In this document: one piece after another, positions 52,981 through 60,828 of the stretch
How the letters are laid out: the number at the start of each line of letters is the position of its first letter
How positions within the stretch are numbered: position 1 is the first letter of the stretch
Made by a program: the position numbers and the translations under genes
Assembly: GCF_004614165.1 (NCBI RefSeq)
Contig: NZ_SPVG01000237.1
Coordinates: forward strand, 1 to 64,000
Origin: Duganella callida
GTDB lineage: Bacteria; Pseudomonadota; Gammaproteobacteria; Burkholderiales; Burkholderiaceae_D
Direction of reading: 5' to 3'
Length of the DNA stretch: 64,000 nucleotides
The notes under the pieces: model-generated
What the model was told of the DNA's origin: nothing
The model's input: only the letters and a program-made list of their open reading frames with translations
Database searches by the model: none

Positions 52981-54801
52981 TTATTTCTTCTCGGCGGCGG
53001 CGAACGCGGCGTTCTGCTGGTCCAGCCACGTCTTCAGCGGCGCGAAGTATTCGAGCAGCGCGTTGCCGTCGATCTTGTCTTCGCCGGAGATGGCTTTCAA
53101 GGCTTCCGGCCACGGCTTGCTGGTGCCCATCTCCAGCATCTGCTGCAGCTTGGCGCCGGCCTTGGCGTTGCCGTAGATCGAGCAGCGGTGCAGCGGACCG
53201 GTGTAGCCGGCTTCGCGGCACAGCGCGCGGTGGAACTGGAATTGCAGCATGTCGGCCAGGAAGTAGCGCGCGTACGGCACGTCGGCCGCCACATGGTATT
53301 TCGCGCCGGCGTCGAAGCCGCCGCTGTCCACCGGACCCGGACGCTTCACGCCCATATACTGCTCGCGCAGCGCCCACCAGGCCTTGTCGTAATCGGCCGG
53401 CTTGGTCTTGCCGGCGTAGACGTCCCAGCGCCATTTATCCACGGTGTACGAGAACGGCAGGATGGCGACCTTGCTCAGCGCGCGTTCCAGCAGCTGGCCG
53501 ATGTCGGCATCCTTCTCCGGTTCCTGCTCCATCAGGCCGACCTTCTTCAGGTAGTCGGGCGTGATCGACAGCGCGATGGTGTCGCCGATGGCTTCATGGA
53601 AGCCGTCGTTGGCGCCGTTGTGGAACAGGAAGGCCGGCTGCTTGCTGTAGGCCAGGTCGTAGTAGATGTGCCCCAGCTCATGGTGGATCACGGTGAAGTC
53701 CTCGGCGGTCGGCGTGATGCACATCTTGATGCGCACATCTTCCTTCTCGTCGATGGTCCAGGCGGAGGCGTGACACACCACGTCGCGGTCGCGCGGCTTG
53801 GTCAGCAGCGAGCGTTCCCAGAACGATGCCGGCAGCTGGCGCATGCCCAGCGAGGTGTAGAAACGCTCGGCGTATTGCGTCATCTGTTTGGCGTCGGTCT
53901 TGCGTTGTTCCAGCACTTTGGTCAGGTCGAAGGCGCTGGCGCCGCTGGCCGGCTTCAGGAGCGGATACAGGTTGTTCCAGTTCTGCGCCCACATATTGCC
54001 GAACAGGTGGGACGGGATCGGGCCGGTCAGCGGCACCACGTCCGGACCGTAGGTCTGGCGCAGCTTGTAGCGGGTGTAGGTGTGCAGCGATTCGTACAGC
54101 GGCTTGACTTGCTGCCACAGGCGTTCCATCTCGGCGGCGAAAGCGTCCGGCGGCATGTCGTACAGCGAGCGCCACATGGCGCCGGTGTCGGCGAAGCCCA
54201 TCTGCTTCGCGCCCTTGTTGGACAGTTCGACGTATTCGGCGTACTTCTGCTTGTACGCCGGCGACTGTGCGTGCCAGCCCAGCCACATCTCTTTCAGCTT
54301 GGCCTCGTCGCGCGAGTTGGCCAGGACTTTTTCCATCTCGCCCAGCGCCAGGCACTGGTCGGAACCGTCGGCCTTCTTGCTGCAGTATTTGGCCTTGCCG
54401 TAGGCGCCGTTCATGGCCGCCTGCAGGGTGGCGTACTGTTCGCGTTCCTTCGGATCGGCGAATACCAGCGACAGCTGCAGCAGCTTGAGTTTGCGCGCGT
54501 CGTCGGCCGACAGTTTCAGGCCGTTGTAGCGGCGCGCCTTCAGCGCCAGTTCGCCGGTGGCGTCCAGATAGCGCTCGGCGAAGAAGGAGGCGATGGCTTC
54601 CGTGTCGTCGGTGATGAAGTTGGAGCCCACCCAGCCGGCGCGGGCGCTGTCGGTATTCAGCTTGTACAGGCGGGCGTCGGCGTCGGCCAGGAATTTTTCG
54701 GCCTCGGCGACGGTGGGTTTGGCGACAGGGGCGGCCAGCGCGGTGGCACTGGAGGCTGCGAGGGCGGTGGCCAGCAGCGTGCTGATAATTTTTGGTGTCA
54801 C
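52981..54801 (-). CDS. M2-family peptidyl-dipeptidase (ACE-like), exported
   Basis: The 606-residue zinc metallopeptidase has the active site HHELGHIYYDLAY (HExxH) and the third ligand in NDGFHEAIGDTIALS. The helical architecture with KARRYNGLKLS and WNNLYPLL is that of angiotensin-converting enzyme homologues. A signal peptide (KIISTLLATALAASSATALA) sends it to the periplasm. I favour GTG 54801, because AGGGAG ends 6 bases before it and directly abuts the ATG at 54807. It should release dipeptides from oligopeptides. It is monocistronic and convergent with tetR. Confidence 0.9.
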   Translation of the reverse strand: MTPKIISTLLATALAASSATALAAPVAKPTVAEAEKFLADADARLYKLNTDSARAGWVGSNFITDDTEAIASFFAERYLDATGELALKARRYNGLKLSADDARKLKLLQLSLVFADPKEREQYATLQAAMNGAYGKAKYCSKKADGSDQCLALGEMEKVLANSRDEAKLKEMWLGWHAQSPAYKQKYAEYVELSNKGAKQMGFADTGAMWRSLYDMPPDAFAAEMERLWQQVKPLYESLHTYTRYKLRQTYGPDVVPLTGPIPSHLFGNMWAQNWNNLYPLLKPASGASAFDLTKVLEQRKTDAKQMTQYAERFYTSLGMRQLPASFWERSLLTKPRDRDVVCHASAWTIDEKEDVRIKMCITPTAEDFTVIHHELGHIYYDLAYSKQPAFLFHNGANDGFHEAIGDTIALSITPDYLKKVGLMEQEPEKDADIGQLLERALSKVAILPFSYTVDKWRWDVYAGKTKPADYDKAWWALREQYMGVKRPGPVDSGGFDAGAKYHVAADVPYARYFLADMLQFQFHRALCREAGYTGPLHRCSIYGNAKAGAKLQQMLEMGTSKPWPEALKAISGEDKIDGNALLEYFAPLKTWLDQQNAAFAAAEKK

Positions 54802-54914
54802 AGACATCTCCCTTGGTGGACTTGGTCTTCTCATCGAACCGGGTGGGCCGATGGCCGACAATGATACAGTGAGTTTTCGGCTAAGATTGAAGTTTTACTT
54901 TGACCGTAAGCCTT

Positions 54915-57900
54915 ATGCCGTTCGCAACGCGACTGATAGTTTGTTTCCTGATGTTTGTTGGCGTGCTGTCGTCGCAGGCGCAATCCGCGGAAGCGGAAAA
55001 GATCCCCTGGCATCACACCAGCTACCTCGCCAAGGACGGCGCGCCATCGTACGTGACCTCGCTGGCGCAAACGCCGGACGGCTGGCTGTGGGTGGCTTCC
55101 TCCACCGGTCTGTATCGCTTTGACGGCGTGCGCTTCGAGCTGTTCGGGGCCGGCGTCGACCAGCTGTTGTACACCGACATCAGCGCGCTGAGGGCGCTGC
55201 CGGACGGCTCGCTGTGGGCGGGCTACCGGTACGGCGGCGCCACCTTGTTGCGCCAGGGGCACGTGGTGCGCCACTATCCGGCGCAGAAGGGTGGCCTGAA
55301 CGGCACCACCTGGGATTTCGTCCGCGACCCTTGCGGTCAATTGTGGGCCGCCACCGCGCGCGGCCTGTTCCTGCTGAAGCAGGACGGCTTCCATGCCGCG
55401 CCGGCGGCACTGGGCGCGCCGCCGGCCGTGATCCGCATGCAGATCGACCGCAACGGCGGTTTCTGGCTGCGCAGTCCGGACAGTATCCTGCTGCGCGCCG
55501 CCGGCGCGGACAGCTTCAAGCCGGTGCCGGGGACGTGGGGCTGGGGAGGACTGGCAGAAGCGCCTGACGGCGGCATCTGGGCCAACGACCATATGGCGGG
55601 CGGCGCGCATCTGCTGCTGGCGCCGGCACGGGGAGGGGCTGCGCAGCAATGGCGTCCGGCGCCTGGGCCGTCGGGCCAGATGGCTTTTGATCGCGCCGGG
55701 CGCATGTGGAACTTGCGCGGCGACGGCGTGGAGATGGCCGGCGCCGGCGACGTCCCGTCGCGGCAGCTCAGTTTCCAGCGCGGCTTGAGTGGCGAAACCG
55801 GCACCGCCATTCTGGCTGATCGCGAGGGCAACATCTGGGTCGGCACCAACGGTGGTCTCGATCGCTTCCGCGAGAACAAGCTGACCCAGTACCCGGCCTT
55901 GAGCACACAGGGGGAAGCGCTGCCGCTCGCCGTGGGCAAGAATGGGGAGATATGGAGTGAGCTTCAGGTGATCGACGGCCCCGACGTGCCTCCGGTGGTC
56001 TACGATCGCGCCACGCCGACGCCGACCAGTTTCTCCACCGCCGAATTTGTCGACCGTGATGGCCGGCTCTGGATGCATACGTTCGATAATCTGGTGCGTA
56101 TCGAACGGAGCGGGCGAGGCTTCACGCGCACCGTGATCCCACCGCCTGATGATGAAGCCTCAAAAAAAGCCGGCGTGGCGCCGGGACCGGCGCTGGGCAT
56201 GGACAGCGATGGCGGGCTGTGGGCGGTGTTTCATTCCTCTCCATATCGCCTGAAGGACGGCAAATGGACGCTCAACGGCGGCATCGATCAGTTGCCGAAA
56301 ATCGGCTACACCACCATGTACACGGCACCCGACGGGGTGCTATGGGTGGGCACCCGCAAGAATCTCATCTTTTCACTGACCGGCCGCACGCTGCGCCAGT
56401 TCGACGAGAAGGACGGCATTTCGCTGGGGGCGGTCAGCCAGTTTTTCTGGGACGGCAAAACCCTGTGGGCCGGCGGTAACAACGGCCTGGCTTTCCTGGC
56501 CGGCGGCCGTTTCCACAAGGTCGTCGGGCATGGCGGCGAGCCGTTCCAGGCCACCTCCGGCATCGCCCAGTCGGACGATGGCGACCTTTGGCTGAACAGC
56601 GGTTCCGGCGTGTTCCGCATTCCGTACAAGGAGCACCGGCAGCTGTTGAAAGATGCCGGCTACCGTGTGCAGTATGCGACGCTGAATCATGAAGACGGCT
56701 TGCGTGGTGCGGCGCCGCAATTCGGCGGCTCGCGCAACATCGTCTTCGCGCGCGGCAGAATCTGGGTGACGACCACCGTCGGCGTCTTCTGGTTCGACCC
56801 GAAACACCCGCTGCACAACCGCCTTGCGCCGCCCGTGGCGATACGCGGCCTGAGCGCGAATGATCAGGAGTACGGCGCCACCGCCGGCCTGACGCTGCCC
56901 AAGGGCACCAGCCGGATCCGCATCGATTACACGGCGCTGAGTCTGACCATGCCCGACCGGATGCAATTCCGTTACCGGCTGGACGGCGTCGACGCGGAAT
57001 GGCAGCAGGTGACCAACCAGCGCGCGGCGTTTTACACCGGCCTGGGGCCGGGCCGGTATCGCTTTCAGGTGCAGGCCTCGAACAACGACGGCGTCTGGAA
57101 CGATGCCGGCGCCACCCTGGATTTCGACATCGCGCCCAAACTGGTGCAGACCTGGTGGTTCAAGGCCGCGATCGTGGCGCTGCTGCTGCTGATGCTTTGG
57201 CTGGCGCACCGTCTGCGCCTGCTGCACGCCACCCGGCAGGCACGGGCGAAGTTCGAAGAACGGCTCGATGAGCGCGAGCGCATTGCGCGCGACCTGCACG
57301 ACACGCTGCTGCAATCGGTGCAGGGCATGGTTCTGGTGGTGAACAATGCCGCCCAGCGCCTGTCGTCGCAGGCGGAAAAGGACGACATAGAGCGCGCGCT
57401 GGTGCATGCCGATGCCGCCATCCAGGAAGGCCGCGACCGGGTGCAGGCGCTGCGTCTGGAGGACGATCCCGGCGAATTGTTCGACACCCTGGTGCAGCTG
57501 GGCGCGCAGCGCCTGCAGGGCCATGGCTGCGAATTTGTGCCGACCCTGGTAGGCAAACCGCGCCTGCTGCATCCCATCGTCGCCGAAGAATGCAGCGCGA
57601 TCGGCCGGGAAGCGCTGGCCAACGCCTTCCGCCACGCCCGGGCCACGCGGGTGACGCTGGAGGTGGCGTACGGCGCCGCCGGACTGCGCATCGCCATCCG
57701 CGACAACGGCTGCGGCATTCCGGCCGATGTGCTGGCCGCGGGTGGCCGCGAACGGCACTGGGGCCTGAAGGGCATGAAGGAACGCGCGGCGAAGATCCAG
57801 GCGGCGCTGGATTGCCGTTCCAGCGCGGACGGGGGGACGCACTGGCAGCTGTCGCTGCCGGCGCGGCTGGCTTACGCCGATCACGCGGGCGACAGCCGGT

Positions 57901-57923
57901 GGCGGCGCTTCCTGTTCGGTTAG
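54915..57923 (+). CDS. Beta-propeller (Reg_prop/Y_Y_Y) sensor histidine kinase
   Basis: The 1002-residue protein has a signal peptide (RLIVCFLMFVGVLSSQAQS) and a periplasmic array of propeller repeats with the xxDGxLWxG pattern (TPDGWLWVAS, LPDGSLWAGY, DREGNIWVGTNG, APDGVLWVGT; about 40-640). A Y_Y_Y domain (about 650-735) is followed by one membrane helix (about 742-765) and a HisKA_3 kinase (RIARDLHDTLLQSVQGM) with HATPase (IGREALANAFRHARA, GLKGMKERA). HisKA_3 kinases usually pair with LuxR-type regulators, but none is adjacent. ATG 54915 is preferred over TTG 54900. The sensor resembles those of Bacteroidetes polysaccharide loci. Confidence 0.9.
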   Translation: MPFATRLIVCFLMFVGVLSSQAQSAEAEKIPWHHTSYLAKDGAPSYVTSLAQTPDGWLWVASSTGLYRFDGVRFELFGAGVDQLLYTDISALRALPDGSLWAGYRYGGATLLRQGHVVRHYPAQKGGLNGTTWDFVRDPCGQLWAATARGLFLLKQDGFHAAPAALGAPPAVIRMQIDRNGGFWLRSPDSILLRAAGADSFKPVPGTWGWGGLAEAPDGGIWANDHMAGGAHLLLAPARGGAAQQWRPAPGPSGQMAFDRAGRMWNLRGDGVEMAGAGDVPSRQLSFQRGLSGETGTAILADREGNIWVGTNGGLDRFRENKLTQYPALSTQGEALPLAVGKNGEIWSELQVIDGPDVPPVVYDRATPTPTSFSTAEFVDRDGRLWMHTFDNLVRIERSGRGFTRTVIPPPDDEASKKAGVAPGPALGMDSDGGLWAVFHSSPYRLKDGKWTLNGGIDQLPKIGYTTMYTAPDGVLWVGTRKNLIFSLTGRTLRQFDEKDGISLGAVSQFFWDGKTLWAGGNNGLAFLAGGRFHKVVGHGGEPFQATSGIAQSDDGDLWLNSGSGVFRIPYKEHRQLLKDAGYRVQYATLNHEDGLRGAAPQFGGSRNIVFARGRIWVTTTVGVFWFDPKHPLHNRLAPPVAIRGLSANDQEYGATAGLTLPKGTSRIRIDYTALSLTMPDRMQFRYRLDGVDAEWQQVTNQRAAFYTGLGPGRYRFQVQASNNDGVWNDAGATLDFDIAPKLVQTWWFKAAIVALLLLMLWLAHRLRLLHATRQARAKFEERLDERERIARDLHDTLLQSVQGMVLVVNNAAQRLSSQAEKDDIERALVHADAAIQEGRDRVQALRLEDDPGELFDTLVQLGAQRLQGHGCEFVPTLVGKPRLLHPIVAEECSAIGREALANAFRHARATRVTLEVAYGAAGLRIAIRDNGCGIPADVLAAGGRERHWGLKGMKERAAKIQAALDCRSSADGGTHWQLSLPARLAYADHAGDSRWRRFLFG

Positions 57924-57972
57924 GGCGCAACTTGCGGTAGACTAGGTAAAAACTGCCGATCGCGAGGATGAA

Positions 57973-59160
57973 ATGCAACTGACGCTGGACGAGGACATCG
58001 CCGCGATCGAAAAGATCAGCGCCGTGCCGACCATACTGCAAGCGGTGTCCGAGCTGACCGGCCTGCGCTTCGTGTGCATCGCCCGCGTGACAGCCGATAC
58101 CTGGCACTCCTGCGCGGTGCTGGACAAGCTGAATTTCGGCCTCAAGGTCGGCGACGCGCTGGACGTGAGCTCCACGCTGTGCGAGGAAGTCCGCGACAAC
58201 AACGCGGCCATCATCATCGATTCGGTGCGCGACAGCACGCAATACTGCGATCACCACACGCCGCGCATCTACGGCTTTCAGAGCTATTTCTCGATTCCGT
58301 TGTACCGGCCGGGCGGAGAGTACTTCGGCACATTGTGCGGCCTCGACCCGGACAAGGCCGAACTGACGCGCAGCGCCACCAGCAACACCCTGACGCTGTT
58401 CGCGGAACTGATCAGCCGTCAGCTGGCTGGCCAGGAGGCGCTGCGCGACCAGGCGGAAACCGCCAGGCTGCGCGAGCAGTTCATCGCCATGCTCGGCCAC
58501 GATATCCGCACGCCACTCAGCACCATGACCAATGGCGTCGAGATCCTGCGGCTGAAGGCGCCGGCGTCGCTGACACCGCTGCTGGACTTGATGTACAGAA
58601 GCGGGCAGCGCATCGCCGCGCTGGTCGACGACGTCACGGATTTTACGCGCGGACGCATGGGCGGCGGCATCGCGCTGGCGCTGCGCCGCGAAGACAAGCT
58701 GGAACTGCTGCTGAAGCAGGCCATCGACGAGTTGCGCAGCGTGCATCCGGGCCGGCAGATCATCGAGGAGATGCCGGACGACCTGGAGCTGTTGTGCGAC
58801 GCGCCACGCCTGGTGCAGTTATTATCCAATCTGCTCAAGAACGCCATTGTGCACGGCAGTGCCAGCGCGCCGGTGCGGGTGCGCGTCACCCAGGGCGGCG
58901 GCATGTTCGAGCTGGCGGTGAGCAACAGCGGCCCGGCGATCCCGGCGGAAATCCAATCGCAGCTGTTCCAGCCGTTCTGGCGGTCGGCCACGGAGCAGGG
59001 CGGCCAGGGATTGGGCCTGGGCCTGTTCATCGCTTCGGAAATCGCTGTCTCGCATGGCGGCACGCTGGAGGTGGCGTCGTCCGATGCGGCCACCACGTTT
59101 ACTTATCGTTCGCGCAGCGCCGGTCTTGCTTCATGCGGGGCGGATGCGCTGCCACTCTAA
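57973..59160 (+). CDS. GAF-domain histidine kinase
   Basis: The 395-residue soluble kinase has an N-terminal GAF domain (about 20-160; RFVCIARVTADTW, YFSIPLYRPGGEYFGTLCGLD), HisKA (FIAMLGHDIRTPLSTMTNGVEIL) and HATPase (NLLKNAIVHGSA, GGQGLGLGLFIASEIAVSHGG). GAF kinases of this type sense light, redox or small molecules; the chromophore Cys cannot be assigned. It is 49 bp after the propeller kinase and 11 bp before the NERD-helicase start. No response regulator lies beside it. Confidence 0.9.
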   Translation: MQLTLDEDIAAIEKISAVPTILQAVSELTGLRFVCIARVTADTWHSCAVLDKLNFGLKVGDALDVSSTLCEEVRDNNAAIIIDSVRDSTQYCDHHTPRIYGFQSYFSIPLYRPGGEYFGTLCGLDPDKAELTRSATSNTLTLFAELISRQLAGQEALRDQAETARLREQFIAMLGHDIRTPLSTMTNGVEILRLKAPASLTPLLDLMYRSGQRIAALVDDVTDFTRGRMGGGIALALRREDKLELLLKQAIDELRSVHPGRQIIEEMPDDLELLCDAPRLVQLLSNLLKNAIVHGSASAPVRVRVTQGGGMFELAVSNSGPAIPAEIQSQLFQPFWRSATEQGGQGLGLGLFIASEIAVSHGGTLEVASSDAATTFTYRSRSAGLASCGADALPL

Positions 59161-59171
59161 AGATTGGACTC

Positions 59172-60806
59172 ATGGCTTATCTTCACCCTTCCGGCTGGCG
59201 GGAGATGTCCGCCACCGGCACCGCGGCGCGCGAGATCGAAACGCTGGCCTACTTAAGCGCCACACTGGCCGAGGCGCCTTACCACATCTACCACGGCGTC
59301 CACTGGACCAATGTCGAAAACGGCTTCTCCGTGTTCGACGAAATCGACTTCGTGATTGTCGCGCCCAACGGCCGCGTGCTGCTGATCGAGCAGAAGTCCG
59401 GCTTTCTCAACGAGACTCCGGATGGCCTGGTGCGCAACTACGCCGGCAAGCCGGTCAAGGTGGCCAACCACATCCTGCGCTCGATCCGCGGACTGACCGA
59501 ACGCTTCGGCGGCGAGCTGTCGATCGACTACCTGCTGTACTGCCCCGACTACATCGTGCGCGACCCGCACCTGGCCGGCATCGACCCGCGCCACATCATC
59601 GACGCCACCAGCAAATACCGGCTGGCCGAGATCATCCGCGACATCCTGCCGATTGCCGATACCAAGCCGGACGAGCAGTTCAACAAGGTGACGCGCTTCC
59701 TCGGCAACATGCTGAGCTTGCGTCCCGACCCCAGCTCGATGATCGGCAACGCGGCGCAGATGGTGGCGCGGCTGTCCGGCGGCCTGGCGACATGGGCGCG
59801 GCGGCTGGAATTTTCGCCGTTCCGCCTGCGCGTGATCGGCACCGCCGGCAGCGGCAAGACGCAACTGGCGCTGGCCGAGTACACGGCCGCCATCGAAGCG
59901 GGTCTGAGTCCGCTGTACGTCTGCTACAACCGGCCGTTGGCCGACCACATCGGACGCCTGGTGCCGCCGGGCGGCCGGGTCACCAGCTTCCACATGCTGA
60001 GCGACGTCTACGCGCGCCAGCGCGGACAGACGCCCAACTACGGCGCGCCGGACGTGTGGGAAAGGATCGAAGCGCAGATGAGCAGCGCACCGTTGCCGGA
60101 CGACTGGACATGCGACGTGCTGATCGTCGATGAAGGCCAGGACTTTTCCGAAGTCTGGCGCGACATCCTGCTGCGCATGCTGAAGCCTGACGGGCGCGCG
60201 ATCTGGCTGGAAGACCCGAACCAGAACCTGTACGGCCGCGAAAGCGTCGCGCTGCCGGGCTGGGTCACACTGCATTCGGACACCAACTACCGCAGTCCGC
60301 GCCAGATCGTCAGCATGCTGGCCGCGATCGGCGCCACGCAGACGCCGGTGGAAGCGGGTAGCCCGTTCAAGGGCGCCGACATCGAGGAACTGGTGTACCC
60401 GCAGGGCGACGACGAAGCCATGCTGGCGCAGACGCGGCGCGCGGTGACGCTGTGCCTGGGCGCCGGCTTCGCGCGGCAGGACATCGCCATCGCCTCGTTC
60501 CGCGGGCGCGAAAAGTCGGTGATCCTGCACCTGGACCAACTGAGCGACGTACACACGCTGAAATCGTTCACCGGCGAGTACGACCTGTTCGGCAACCCGC
60601 AGTACCGCGACGGCGGACTGCTGGCGGAATCGGTCTACCGCTTCAAGGGCCAAAGCGCCCCGGCCGTGATCTTCACCGAAATCGACTTCGAAGCAATGAG
60701 CCCGCTGGTGCTGCGCAAACTCTTTGTCGGCATGACGCGCGCGCGCCTCAAGCTGGTACTGGTGCTCAGCGACCGCGCCGAACAGCAACTGCTCGACCGC
60801 ATCTGA
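59172..60806 (+). CDS. NERD-domain superfamily I helicase/nuclease
   Basis: The 544-residue protein starts with a NERD nuclease-related domain (about 20-140; VFDEIDFVIVAPNGRVLLIEQKSG gives the D...E-x-K core). A UvrD-like helicase follows with Walker A IGTAGSGKTQLA, DEAD-type box LIVDEGQDFSEVW, motif III WLEDPNQNLYG, Arg-containing TNYRSPRQI and C-terminal VYRFKGQSAPAVIF ... FVGMTRARLKL. This combination can process DNA ends or act against phage (as in Nhi-type systems), but no other defence genes are adjacent. ATG 59172 is 11 bp after the GAF kinase stop. Confidence 0.88.
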   Translation: MAYLHPSGWREMSATGTAAREIETLAYLSATLAEAPYHIYHGVHWTNVENGFSVFDEIDFVIVAPNGRVLLIEQKSGFLNETPDGLVRNYAGKPVKVANHILRSIRGLTERFGGELSIDYLLYCPDYIVRDPHLAGIDPRHIIDATSKYRLAEIIRDILPIADTKPDEQFNKVTRFLGNMLSLRPDPSSMIGNAAQMVARLSGGLATWARRLEFSPFRLRVIGTAGSGKTQLALAEYTAAIEAGLSPLYVCYNRPLADHIGRLVPPGGRVTSFHMLSDVYARQRGQTPNYGAPDVWERIEAQMSSAPLPDDWTCDVLIVDEGQDFSEVWRDILLRMLKPDGRAIWLEDPNQNLYGRESVALPGWVTLHSDTNYRSPRQIVSMLAAIGATQTPVEAGSPFKGADIEELVYPQGDDEAMLAQTRRAVTLCLGAGFARQDIAIASFRGREKSVILHLDQLSDVHTLKSFTGEYDLFGNPQYRDGGLLAESVYRFKGQSAPAVIFTEIDFEAMSPLVLRKLFVGMTRARLKLVLVLSDRAEQQLLDRI

Positions 60807-60807
60807 A

Positions 60808-60826
60808 GATCGGGGTCAGAGCCGAC
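60808..60826. repeat. GATCGGGGTCAGAGCCGAC half element
   Basis: These 19 bases are identical to the left part of 9388-9421. They fill the gap between the convergent helicase and GH31 stop codons, but the second arm is absent, so no hairpin forms. Confidence 0.7.
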
Positions 60827-60828
60827 TT

